From: Synechococcus sp. CO36386bin_37
Lineage (GTDB): Bacteria; Cyanobacteriota; Cyanobacteriia; PCC-6307; Cyanobiaceae
Reading direction: 5' to 3'
DNA length: 7,622 nucleotides
NCBI GenBank assembly: GCA_011525445.1
Contig: WTGE01000044.1
Location: forward strand, 1 to 7,622
The translations under genes and the position numbers were made by a program. The notes beneath the pieces were generated by a model. That model saw only the letters and a list, made by a program, of their open reading frames with translations, made no database searches and was not told the DNA's origin. This document shows, one piece after another, positions 1-6,739 of this stretch (within the stretch, counting starts at the first letter, position 1; each line of letters starts with the position of its first letter).

Positions 1-84
1 TATGCTGTTTTTTATACCAGGTGTTGTTGTCTGAGGCTCTGATTCACTGATTCTTTTTAAAGTTGGGGTCGGAATTGACTCGTT
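1..84 (+). promoter_or_regulatory. AT-rich leader upstream of glmM (putative promoter region)
   Basis: This short stretch before glmM is rich in A and T, with a T-run at 8-13 and TTTTTAAAG around 54-62. All three plus-strand frames hit a stop by about base 50, so no gene runs into glmM from the left in this interval. It probably carries the 5' leader and perhaps the promoter of glmM. No -35/-10 pair with proper spacing is convincing; TATACC at 13-18 is only a partial -10 match. The ribosome-binding signal is also weak, with GGGG at 65-68 and GGA at 71-73 before the ATG at 85. The call rests mainly on position. Confidence 0.25.
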
Positions 85-1476
85 ATGCCTGCAGCCACCA
101 TCCATCCGTTGGGGCAACTCCCGAAGCCATCTCAGATCAGTTTTGGGACAGACGGATTGCGTGGTCGGGTCGACACCATGCTCACTCCTGCTTTAGCCCT
201 GCAAGTTGGGTTTTGGTGTGGACAGGTCCTTCAAGCGGATGGTCCAGTACTGATTGGCATGGATTCACGCAGCAGTGGCAGCATGCTGGTCGCCGCCTTG
301 ACCGCTGGATTAACAGCTGCTGGTCGTGAGGTTTGGACATTGGGGCTATGCCCCACACCGGCAGTGCCAGGATTGATTCGCCGCTATTCAGCTGCTGGCG
401 GCTTGATGGTTTCGGCCAGCCATAACCCACCTGAGGACAACGGGATCAAGGTGTTTGGGGCCAGCGGCAGCAAAGTGTCTCCAGAGCGTCAACTGGCCAT
501 TGAAGCAGGCCTTTGCGGTGAGAATGATTCGGCATTGGAACTGGCGGCTTCCGGTTATTCCCACCATCGCCCTGAACTCCTGGATGATTACCGAGCGAGT
601 TTGTTGTCAAGCGTCGGGCCACTTCGCCTCGATGGTGTTCCCATCGTTTTGGACCTCTGCTGGGGGTCGGCAACAGCATGCGGAGCTCACGTGTTTTCAG
701 CTCTTGGAGCAGATCTCACGGTTCTTCATGGTGAACCGGATGGAACCCGGATCAATGTGAATAGCGGGTCTACCCATCTAGAGCCACTGCGCCGTGCCGT
801 AATGGAAAAAGGAGCGGCGATGGGTTTTGCCTTTGACGGCGATGCGGATCGGATGTTGGCTGTCGATGGTCAAGGACGAATCGTGGATGGAGACCACGTT
901 CTGTACCTTTGGGGTTCATCATTGAAGGAGCAGGGGCTGCTGCCTGAGCAGCGCTTGGTGGCAACTGTGATGTCCAATTTGGGATTTGAGCGTGCTTGGC
1001 AAGCGCGTGGCGGTTTGCTGGAGAGGACCCCGGTAGGTGACCAGCACGTGCACGCGGCCATGGTGAGCACTGGAGCTGCCCTCGGCGGGGAACAGTCAGG
1101 GCATATCCTCTCGTCCTCCCATGGCTTGGCTGGAGATGGCGTGTTGACTGCATTGCAACTCGCCAGCCTGTGCAACGCCCAGCAGCTGTCTCTGGCTGAG
1201 TGGGTGGATCAAAGTTTTCGGGCCTATCCCCAGAAGCTGGTGAATGTGCGCGTTGAAGATCGCATCCTCCGCAAGGCCTGGGCGGACTGTGGACCTCTCT
1301 ATGCTCTGGTTCAAGAGGCTGAAGCTTCAATGGCTGCTGACGGTCGAGTTCTTGTCCGCGCGAGTGGCACAGAGCCACTTCTGCGCGTGATGGTTGAAGC
1401 CTCTGATCAAGCGGTTGTTGATCACTGGACATCTCGCTTGGCGAAGGCGGCAGATCAGCATCTCAATGCGGCTTGA
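85..1476 (+). CDS. glmM: Phosphoglucosamine mutase GlmM
   Basis: Cytoplasmic enzyme that interconverts glucosamine-6-phosphate and glucosamine-1-phosphate, the step before GlmU in UDP-GlcNAc synthesis for peptidoglycan and LPS. The 463-residue protein has every hallmark of the alpha-D-phosphohexomutase family in order: FGTDGLRG at 20-27; the phosphoserine loop VSASHNPPEDNGIK at 109-122, with Ser112 as the phosphorylated catalytic serine; the Mg-binding loop DGDADR at 251-256 (Asp251, Asp253, Asp255); the sugar-specificity loop GGEQSGH at 334-340; and the phosphate-binding loop RASGTEPLLR at 425-434. The length is slightly above the roughly 445 residues usual for GlmM, largely because about 19 residues precede the FGTDG motif. 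No other in-frame start fits between 85 and that motif, so ATG 85 is kept despite a weak Shine-Dalgarno. The serine-loop and sugar-loop residues favour GlmM over phosphoglucomutase or phosphomannomutase. It converges with the BadF-like gene, with 8 bases between stops. Confidence 0.97.
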   Translation: MPAATIHPLGQLPKPSQISFGTDGLRGRVDTMLTPALALQVGFWCGQVLQADGPVLIGMDSRSSGSMLVAALTAGLTAAGREVWTLGLCPTPAVPGLIRRYSAAGGLMVSASHNPPEDNGIKVFGASGSKVSPERQLAIEAGLCGENDSALELAASGYSHHRPELLDDYRASLLSSVGPLRLDGVPIVLDLCWGSATACGAHVFSALGADLTVLHGEPDGTRINVNSGSTHLEPLRRAVMEKGAAMGFAFDGDADRMLAVDGQGRIVDGDHVLYLWGSSLKEQGLLPEQRLVATVMSNLGFERAWQARGGLLERTPVGDQHVHAAMVSTGAALGGEQSGHILSSSHGLAGDGVLTALQLASLCNAQQLSLAEWVDQSFRAYPQKLVNVRVEDRILRKAWADCGPLYALVQEAEASMAADGRVLVRASGTEPLLRVMVEASDQAVVDHWTSRLAKAADQHLNAA

Positions 1477-1487
1477 TCAGAAGATCA
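1474..1487. repeat. Small inverted repeat spanning both convergent stop codons
   Basis: TGATC-AGAA-GATCA is a perfect 5-base stem with a 4-base loop. The left arm contains the glmM stop TGA (1474-1476) and the right arm contains, on the minus strand, the TGA stop (1487-1485) of the BadF-like gene. A second copy of AGAAGATCA lies at 1495-1503. It could act as a weak bidirectional 3' end, but the stem is short and A/T-rich and no T-run follows on either strand. I would not call it a proven terminator, and no better terminator is visible between the two genes. Confidence 0.25.
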
Positions 1488-2441
1488 CTTCATTAGAAGA
1501 TCAAGGGCCAGCATCAAGGCTCCATCACAGGCATCTCCCTGGCGCATCTCCCAGCGTGATTCAACTTGGCGTTGGGCGAGTGAGGTCTGCACAGACTGTT
1601 GAAGTGAGCTGAGATTTAACAGCGCCCCCCCTCTGGGGCAGAGCACGGGCTGAGTCAGACCTAGGGCAGAGGCCACCGCTTCAGCTGCTTCAGCAAGGGC
1701 CTCTGCGGAGCGCTTGAGAATGCCCATGGCCTGAACATGGCCCCTGTCGGCGGCTGCAGAAACAAGGGGGGCTAATTGTGCGAGCTGAGCTGGTTGGTAA
1801 TCCGGCCTGACGACAAAAGCCTTGACTTCAGCTGCAGTTCTGCAACCGAGCGCTTCCCATAATTCACCTCGGAGTGGCTCGTCTGGCAATCGTCCATCGG
1901 CCATCCGCAGACTGAGCTGCAGTCCTTGATGGCCGAGATCGAAGGCTGCGCCTGCTCCGTCGAGTTGCCATCCCCATCCACCACAGCGGTGCTCCAGTCC
2001 TTTGTCGTTGCGTCCGATCACGATCATCCCGGTGCCGCTGATCATCACAATGCCGGCGTCATTCGGAAAAGCACCTCTCAAAGCGGTGCGTTCGTCGCCC
2101 GTCGCAATGCAGTGTTCCTTTGGAAGCTCAAGAGTGGCGGCCAGGAGTTGTCTGGCGCGGTACTGAAGTGGGGTGCCCTGCTCCACACCACTCGCGCCAA
2201 TGGCGGCAGCGGCAATGTTCACATCGCTGAGGTTGTCCACACCGCTGGCTAGGGCTGCCTCCAAGCTGCTGCGGATGGCCTCAGCAAACCGATGTTCACC
2301 GCCGCTTGCATCGAGATGGCTGACGCCGCTGCCCTCTCCTTCTCCAAGGGTATGCCAGGTTTCATTCACCCATTGGCTGAGTTTGCAGCGGCAATGGGTT
2401 TGGCCAGCATCAAAGCCAGCCACAATCCAGGATTGATTCAT
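1485..2441 (-). CDS. BadF/BadG/BcrA-type ATPase, N-acetylglucosamine-kinase-like
   Basis: A 318-residue ASKHA-fold protein resembling the BadF/BadG family, whose members include N-acetylglucosamine and glucosamine kinases and activator ATPases of enzymes such as benzoyl-CoA reductase. Visible motifs in order: phosphate-1 loop AGFDAGQTHCRCKL (8-21); TGDERTAL (114-121), holding the likely catalytic Asp116; phosphate-2 loop ISGTGMIVIG (134-143); GGWGWQLDGAGAAFDLG (154-170); and near the C terminus GGALLN (271-276) and GDACDGALMLA (302-312). Several positions differ from the usual family (DGGGT, SGTGS, LGDEGSG), so the substrate is uncertain. I chose ATG 2441 because its A-T-G-A overlaps the ictB stop by four bases. 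An in-frame start at 2495 would add 18 residues ahead of the nucleotide-binding strand and reach deep into ictB. It is the last gene of the four-gene operon. A small-molecule kinase acting on a (possibly amino) sugar is the best guess; it is not proven. Confidence 0.83.
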   Translation of the reverse strand: MNQSWIVAGFDAGQTHCRCKLSQWVNETWHTLGEGEGSGVSHLDASGGEHRFAEAIRSSLEAALASGVDNLSDVNIAAAAIGASGVEQGTPLQYRARQLLAATLELPKEHCIATGDERTALRGAFPNDAGIVMISGTGMIVIGRNDKGLEHRCGGWGWQLDGAGAAFDLGHQGLQLSLRMADGRLPDEPLRGELWEALGCRTAAEVKAFVVRPDYQPAQLAQLAPLVSAAADRGHVQAMGILKRSAEALAEAAEAVASALGLTQPVLCPRGGALLNLSSLQQSVQTSLAQRQVESRWEMRQGDACDGALMLALDLLMK

Positions 2442-3748
2442 GAATCGGTTGGCTTGACCCTCTCGATTTGGGCCAGGGTTGCCAGGCAGAACCAACCGAT
2501 GATTTGCACTTCTGGTCGGAAGAAAATGGTGTCGGTTGCCCCTTGAATGATCAGTCCAGCTAGGGATGCCACGCAGCCCAGCCAGGGCAGGACCATGGGA
2601 GCTGATGAGCGCAGGGCTCTAATTCCGTTACCAATGCTAGTTCCCGTTAAGCCGAGGACTGCGATCAAGCCTGGAAATCCAGTCTCCACAAGCAGTTCAA
2701 GGGGGACTGAATAGGCGCTAAGCGCATTGAATTTGGGCTGTTGATACAGCGGATAAATCGCATTGAAGGCATTGTTACCGGGGCCGATGCCGAGCCAGGG
2801 TCGGTCTTGAATCATCTCGATCGCGGCTAGCCATACGTTGATCCGAAAATTGTTGGAGCTATCGCCTCGTCCGGCGACCAGGCTTGCAACCCGGGTTCGA
2901 ATGGGGTCCACTTGTGTGACGGCAATGGCCAATAGTGCGCTCGCTATCAACAACAACGTGATCGGAACCAGTCGTCTCCATAACGTTGGCCAGCTGCGAA
3001 TGGCACGCAAAACGAGCAGCAGCACCAGCACCCCAAGGGCTGCGATCATGCCGAGCCAGCCACCGCGGCTGTAACTGAACAAGGTGGCTGTTGCGCCCAA
3101 GACCAACGCAACTGCTGCATAGAAACGTGCTCCCCAGCTGTTCCAGCGAATCAAGGCAATCAGTGCTAAGGGCAGAATAGGAATTAGATATCCCGCTAAT
3201 AAATTTGGATTACCAAGTGGGCCATAGATCCTGATAGTCCCTGTCGTTATCGAGTTTGGATCGGCCCATCGGGCTAGTTCCTCTGTTGGCCCGTAGAGCT
3301 GACGTAACGCCATCACACTGGTGGCTAACTCACCCCCGAGGAGTGCCGCGACCAGCCGGTCCCACCACTCAGGCCGCAAGGCCAGCAGCTGTTGCATCAG
3401 TGCATAGACACCGAGGTAACTGATCAGTTTGATCAACCCTTTGGCTGCTGCCGCTGGAACTGGTGAGAATCCAGTTGCGAGCGCTGCGATGCCGAGGAAC
3501 AGGAGCACCCAGGCGCTCATCGGACCGATGCGTTGGGGTGGATTCACGCTGGACCAAAGAATCCAAAGTGCTCCACTGGCCATCACCACGAGTCCCAAAC
3601 CCGTGCGAGTGAAAAAAGGGAGTCCTGCGAGCAGAACCATCAGCAACAGACTTGCCAACCAGCACAGTCGCCTGTGTTGTTGATCGCTGGCATGAATGCG
3701 GCCTTGCCAGCGAATCAAGAGTGGGGGTGGGGCCGAAGCCTCATCCAT
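2438..3748 (-). CDS. ictB: IctB-family membrane protein (O-antigen ligase/polymerase superfamily)
   Basis: A 436-residue polytopic inner-membrane protein with about ten hydrophobic segments (roughly 28-46, 48-66, 78-95, 105-123, 184-203, 207-225, 232-249, 260-280, 386-405, 411-427) and a large loop at about 281-350. The Wzy_C/O-antigen-ligase-like core includes SYSRGGWLG (225-233), [20 protein letters not shown] (301-320) and the following IGPGNNAF. This combination with [14 protein letters not shown] (175-188) is typical of cyanobacterial proteins annotated as putative bicarbonate transporter IctB. IctB was first linked to inorganic carbon accumulation in Synechococcus PCC 7942, but direct transport is doubtful and the fold suggests a glycan or polymer-related ligase. 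ATG 3748 overlaps the trmB stop by eight bases (ATGGATGA); an upstream in-frame ATG at 3841 would add 31 polar residues lying inside trmB. No clear Shine-Dalgarno precedes it, which suits translational coupling. Its stop overlaps the BadF-like start. Confidence 0.88.
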   Translation of the reverse strand: MDEASAPPPLLIRWQGRIHASDQQHRRLCWLASLLLMVLLAGLPFFTRTGLGLVVMASGALWILWSSVNPPQRIGPMSAWVLLFLGIAALATGFSPVPAAAAKGLIKLISYLGVYALMQQLLALRPEWWDRLVAALLGGELATSVMALRQLYGPTEELARWADPNSITTGTIRIYGPLGNPNLLAGYLIPILPLALIALIRWNSWGARFYAAVALVLGATATLFSYSRGGWLGMIAALGVLVLLLVLRAIRSWPTLWRRLVPITLLLIASALLAIAVTQVDPIRTRVASLVAGRGDSSNNFRINVWLAAIEMIQDRPWLGIGPGNNAFNAIYPLYQQPKFNALSAYSVPLELLVETGFPGLIAVLGLTGTSIGNGIRALRSSAPMVLPWLGCVASLAGLIIQGATDTIFFRPEVQIIGWFCLATLAQIERVKPTDS

Positions 3749-4454
3749 GGGATGTGATTGCAGCGATATTGGAATTATCAACCTGCTGCCATGCCGTCTC
3801 GAGATCCTGGAGCGCAGGCAAAGCTGAGTTGGTGCGCTCAAACATTACGCGATAGGTGGGTTGCCCTTGCTCTTGGACATAGCGCTCTCGTTCTGTGGCT
3901 ACGGGGAGTGGATTGTGGATTTTCCACGGTCGTTCATCGGCCTCGGGACGTTCAAAACAGTGAGACAGTTCAACGAGGCTCACCATGGGTTCGATCACGG
4001 CCAAGACATCGCTTTGCAGGAAGAGTTGTCGCCCGGGATTGAGAGCTGAGGCAATGGCGTGCAACAACGCTGGTTGGAGCACTCGCCGTTTGCGATGCCG
4101 TTGCTTGAACCAGGGGTCGGGGAACTGAATGCTCACCAGATGTAACTGGTCGGGTTTCAACGCGTTCATCCAGCTTGCAAGGCTGACGTTGGCGTTGCAG
4201 AACAGAAAGTGGAGGTTGGGTTGTCGGTAGCGGTCGCGATCACGTTGGGCGGCTTCAACCAGGGGACGGCGGATCTCAACTCCAAGGTGGTTTCGCTGGG
4301 GTTGCAGTGCAGCTAATTCAAGAAGGAAGAAACCTCGAGCAGAGCCGATATCCAAATGAATTGGAAGGGTGGGATCGGCAAAGAGATCGTGAGGTGCCGG
4401 TAGCTCAAGGGGCAATTGAAAGAAGCGACTTAAAGGGTTGACGTGCTGACGCAT
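3741..4454 (-). CDS. trmB: tRNA (guanine-N7-)-methyltransferase TrmB
   Basis: Uses S-adenosylmethionine to methylate N7 of G46 in the variable loop of tRNAs, stabilising the tertiary core. The 237-residue protein has the full family signature: SAM motif [11 protein letters not shown] (34-43); the acidic post-II strand GVEIRRPLV (58-66); the diagnostic catalytic/tRNA-binding block [15 protein letters not shown] (111-125); and the C-terminal TEREYV-like motif [16 protein letters not shown] (187-202). Length matches the usual 210-240 residues. I chose ATG 4454 because it overlaps the FIST stop as TGATG and has GAGG four bases upstream (4462-4459). The in-frame start at 4562 would add 36 residues without family resemblance, inside the FIST gene. 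The 3' end overlaps ictB by eight bases. Function is certain by family; I see no missing key residue. Confidence 0.96.
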   Translation of the reverse strand: MRQHVNPLSRFFQLPLELPAPHDLFADPTLPIHLDIGSARGFFLLELAALQPQRNHLGVEIRRPLVEAAQRDRDRYRQPNLHFLFCNANVSLASWMNALKPDQLHLVSIQFPDPWFKQRHRKRRVLQPALLHAIASALNPGRQLFLQSDVLAVIEPMVSLVELSHCFERPEADERPWKIHNPLPVATERERYVQEQGQPTYRVMFERTNSALPALQDLETAWQQVDNSNIAAITSHG

Positions 4455-5713
4455 CAGCCCTCGGTGATGGTGCTCAGTGGGGCGTAGCGAAGCAATCCCC
4501 AGCATGCGGTGTACCCATGCAAGTGAGTTGTGTTGCTCAACGGACCGATCTCGCCGTTGCAAAATGCGCCTGCTACCGGTAGATCGGGCATCACCTCGCG
4601 GGCGATTGAAATGTCACCGTTTGCCTCTCCAAACAGCCCGCTGCCGCGGCCGAGGCAGGCAAATAGAAATCCACAAAGCGGGGTGGGCGAAGGGCAGCGT
4701 TGACGGCTGGCTTCTAGTAATTGACGTGCTTCCTGCTTTGATGACTGAGCTTCCCTGAGTTGAAACTGCACGTGTTGCCCGGGGCGAACCCTTTCAGCGA
4801 CGGCGACAGCACCATTGCGTGGGTCGACGCCGATGAGATTGCGTACGAGGAAATCGCTCGGGGATTCCTGCATGAGATTGCGACGTTCGACGCCGAGAAA
4901 AAGTGAGTGCTGCACCAGCTCTCTATCCTCTGCATTGAGATCCGCCAGCACGCGCTGCAAGCAGGCCACCGGGGTGTCGCGACGATCGCCATCGCTGAGT
5001 TCCAACAAGACATTGCGCTGCGCTTGTTCAATGGCGAAGACGGGGCCAATGGGTCTGCATCCTTGAGCGACGACCGGATCGAGAAACCAGTCGCCACCAA
5101 TACTGATCCCAGCAGCACCATTCACAATCTCGTTATCAATGAGGAGGGAGCCGTGAGAGGCGTTGTGGGGTGCGGCAATCCCCCCGAGAATTGCCGCATT
5201 GGGGTAGGCGTAATCCAGCCCGCTGATCAAGTCGTTGATGGCTCCTGAGCTGGGATCAAGAAAAAGGAGGAGTGATCGACTTTCAGCTGGGTCAACGTTG
5301 ACCCAGTCCTGCCAGTTTTGAACCGGTCCATCAAGATCTGGCAAGGCTGCTGTGTCGAGCTTAAAAGGCTTCAACTCGGCGCCAGGGAGGTTCAGGAGCG
5401 TGATGCTGAGGGCTGTGTTCTGTTCCAGTTCCTGGGATTGACCTGCCTGATCCGTTCCAATGACACCGCCTCCCACAAAACCGACCCAATGGTCAGATTG
5501 AAGTCGCTGTTTGAGAAGGGGGAGTAGGCGCGGCAAGTCACTTGCGAAGTGGCTTGACACAAAAATCAGGCCTAAATCACTTTTTTCAGAGCCAAGTTGA
5601 TTGGTGACATCCTTAGTGGCCTCTTCTAAAGACGCCTTGCTACTCAGTGCAGTTCTGCACTTGGCATGGGTTCCGGAACCTCGGAACCAATCGAGGGGGT
5701 TAAACGGAACCAT
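4454..5713 (-). CDS. Stand-alone FIST-domain sensory protein (FIST_N plus FIST_C)
   Basis: A 419-residue, apparently soluble protein made only of the two FIST halves. FIST_N covers about 19-220, starting at [18 protein letters not shown], with [10 protein letters not shown] (78-87) and [11 protein letters not shown] (174-184). FIST_C covers about 230-410. The hinge QGCRPIGP (217-224) and the terminal block [13 protein letters not shown] (355-367), [13 protein letters not shown] (379-391), HLHGYT (397-402) are strong family marks. FIST domains are proposed to bind small ligands such as amino acids and are usually fused to histidine kinases, GGDEF or methyl-accepting modules. No output domain is present here or in a neighbour, so the partner is unknown. 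The first canonical in-frame start is ATG 5713, with no good Shine-Dalgarno before it; AGGAG at 5769-5765 is about 50 bases away. It heads the operon and is followed by trmB through TGATG. There is no signal peptide or membrane segment. Confidence 0.93.
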   Translation of the reverse strand: MVPFNPLDWFRGSGTHAKCRTALSSKASLEEATKDVTNQLGSEKSDLGLIFVSSHFASDLPRLLPLLKQRLQSDHWVGFVGGGVIGTDQAGQSQELEQNTALSITLLNLPGAELKPFKLDTAALPDLDGPVQNWQDWVNVDPAESRSLLLFLDPSSGAINDLISGLDYAYPNAAILGGIAAPHNASHGSLLIDNEIVNGAAGISIGGDWFLDPVVAQGCRPIGPVFAIEQAQRNVLLELSDGDRRDTPVACLQRVLADLNAEDRELVQHSLFLGVERRNLMQESPSDFLVRNLIGVDPRNGAVAVAERVRPGQHVQFQLREAQSSKQEARQLLEASRQRCPSPTPLCGFLFACLGRGSGLFGEANGDISIAREVMPDLPVAGAFCNGEIGPLSNTTHLHGYTACWGLLRYAPLSTITEG

Positions 5714-5783
5714 GCCAACGACATTACCAATCCTGAGGGCTGGGGCGGAGGCATCGATAATGAGCTCCTGTTGAACCCGCCTG
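5714..5783. promoter_or_regulatory. Divergent intergenic region between FIST operon and DUF3177-like gene
   Basis: These 70 bases separate two divergent transcription units, so both promoters probably lie here or in the first codons of the facing gene. GATAAT at 5756-5761 is a good -10 match for the plus strand, and the same bases read CATTAT on the minus strand (5762-5757), a weaker -10 for the FIST operon. No -35 hexamer sits about 17 bases from either; cyanobacterial promoters often lack a strong one. On the minus strand AGGAG (5769-5765) resembles a ribosome-binding site but is not well placed for the FIST ATG. Exact start points cannot be assigned from sequence. Confidence 0.3.
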
Positions 5784-6395
5784 GTGCCTGATCTTCCCTA
5801 TCGCAGTTTGGTTTGGCTGACGTATCGCCTCGGGGCAACGTTTGCTCTTGGCGTTCCGCTCGTTTTGCTGATTTGGGCGGGCGTTCGGCGTGAGCCAGCT
5901 CTCGTCAGACTATTGGGTCTGTATTGGAAAGTGGCGAGCCTTTTGCCCATCAGTGTGTTGCTGCTAACGGATCGGCGTCCGATCGGTTACGTGACAGCCT
6001 TTCTTGCACCTTTGCTGATGCTGCTTTCGGTTTGGTTTTGGGTCGATCTCAACGAGGAACTGGCCGATAGCCCCTCCGGTCGTGCTCTTCCATTCACCGT
6101 ACGGATTTGGCGCTGGGCGCTCAGCGGATTTGCAGTATTTGCAGTGGTGATGTCTGCGACAGCATTGCGCTGCGTGAATCAACTGAGTGGGCCCGAGTGC
6201 TTGTTCTGGTTGGAGGGCCCTCAGGGTCTGCATCGAGTGGCGGAACGTGTTTTTGATTTCGTCTTTGGTGGGCAATGGAGTGAGGCGGTGGCCGCTTTCA
6301 TCGGTTATGTGGCCTTGGTCGCGTATGTCGTGGGTCTGCTGCAATGGCTGCTTGTGCGGCTACCACGACAGGGAAGGGTGGCAGGTGAGTTCTGA
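5784..6395 (+). CDS. DUF3177-family integral membrane protein
   Basis: A 203-residue membrane protein of unknown function that I recognise as DUF3177-like, a family found essentially in cyanobacteria. About five hydrophobic segments are visible (roughly 14-34, 42-62, 66-88, 108-130, 166-192). Short conserved-looking blocks are PYRSLVWLTYRLGATFALG (5-23), GLYWKVASL (45-53), LLTDRRPIGYVTAFLAPLL (60-78), FWVDLNEELAD (85-95) and GYVALVAYVVGLLQWLLVR (174-192). The C terminus (LPRQGRVAGEF) is short and basic. The start is GTG 5784: an in-frame TGA at 5772-5774 forbids a longer protein, and starting later would remove the first membrane segment. No Shine-Dalgarno is apparent, so the leader may be very short. 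The 3' end overlaps the next gene by 11 bases, suggesting an operon of two. No catalytic motif is visible; a transport or membrane-scaffold role cannot be decided. Confidence 0.85.
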   Translation: MPDLPYRSLVWLTYRLGATFALGVPLVLLIWAGVRREPALVRLLGLYWKVASLLPISVLLLTDRRPIGYVTAFLAPLLMLLSVWFWVDLNEELADSPSGRALPFTVRIWRWALSGFAVFAVVMSATALRCVNQLSGPECLFWLEGPQGLHRVAERVFDFVFGGQWSEAVAAFIGYVALVAYVVGLLQWLLVRLPRQGRVAGEF

Positions 6396-6696
6396 TTCCT
6401 TGCTCCCTGCTCTTGAAGCAATCAGTCGCGATCATCCCGATCGTGTCTTGCGTCTGAGGGGGGTTGTGATTGGAGATGGTGGCGATCGTGAAGCTCTTGA
6501 GGTGTTGATGTTTCGAGGTTTCAGCAGCAGCACGACCCATCCAACCCAATTCGATCCTGATCAATCGGTGTTGCCTAAGGGAGCTGTCATTGAAATGGGG
6601 GAACTCTTGACTGGTCCCTTGAATCCAGAACAAGAGAAGCGGGTCGCTGGGCCGATGCCTGCAAAAGCGTTCAAGGATCCGAATCTTTGGAGCTGA
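6385..6696 (+). CDS. Conserved hypothetical protein, 103 residues
   Basis: A small soluble protein starting at GTG 6385, inside the last codons of the DUF3177-like gene (11-base overlap). GAAGGG at 6373-6378 sits six bases upstream as a good ribosome-binding site and decides this start over longer in-frame readings from 6187, which would translate the DUF3177 gene out of frame. The sequence runs LRLRGVVIGDGGDREALEVL (22-41), then FRGFSSSTTHPTQFDPDQ (43-60), LPKGAVIEMGELLTGPLN (63-80) and a basic, proline-rich tail ending DPNLWS. The FRGFSSSTTHPT and LPKGAVI blocks resemble a short protein conserved in cyanobacteria and plant chloroplasts (I believe DUF7734, from memory and unverified). There is no signal peptide, membrane segment or known catalytic motif. 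Its function is unknown; the overlap suggests it is co-translated with the membrane protein. Confidence 0.82.
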   Translation: MSSDSLLPALEAISRDHPDRVLRLRGVVIGDGGDREALEVLMFRGFSSSTTHPTQFDPDQSVLPKGAVIEMGELLTGPLNPEQEKRVAGPMPAKAFKDPNLWS

Positions 6697-6728
6697 TCAC
6701 GTGCAGCTCATCGATCATTCGTCATAAC

Positions 6729-6736
6729 GAGGAGGG
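6729..6736 (+). promoter_or_regulatory. Strong Shine-Dalgarno before a 22-codon reading frame
   Basis: GAGGAGGG contains an uninterrupted AGGAGG (6730-6735) complementary to the 3' end of 16S rRNA. It lies four bases from the end of the motif to GTG 6740. It is the best such match I noticed upstream of any start in this window, where most genes have weak or no signal. Its position downstream of the 103-residue gene and facing the end of ileS suggests it serves the tiny frame described at 6740-6808, unless it is a chance purine run. Confidence 0.45.
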
Positions 6737-6739
6737 ATC

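Noticed and set aside
1..20. Terminator of an upstream gene (T-run at 8-13)
   Set aside because: No stem is visible within the window and the sequence to the left is missing, so it cannot be supported.
770..1432. 220-codon open frame on the minus strand inside glmM
   Set aside because: It lies wholly antisense to a clear glmM, is rich in Arg, Pro and Gln with no domain, and is explained by the third-position G/C of the real gene.
3749..3841. Longer IctB starting at 3841
   Set aside because: The added residues are polar and read through trmB in another frame. ATG 3748 overlaps the trmB stop as expected for coupling.
4455..4562. Longer TrmB starting at 4562
   Set aside because: The added 36 residues have no TrmB resemblance and lie within FIST codons. 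ATG 4454 gives the family length and a TGATG junction.
5964..6344. 126-codon minus-strand open frame opposite the DUF3177-like gene
   Set aside because: It is antisense to a well-supported membrane protein, has no recognisable motif and shows the low-quality composition of a shadow frame.
6187..6384. N-terminal extension of the 103-residue protein to 6187
   Set aside because: It would translate most of the 3' third of the DUF3177-like gene out of frame. GTG 6385 has its own ribosome-binding site at correct spacing.
6691..6708. AGCTG/CAGCT inverted repeat with internal TGATCA and CACGTG palindromes after the 103-residue gene
   Set aside because: The stem is five bases with an eight-base loop and no T-run follows. 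It is too weak for a terminator and not a known operator.
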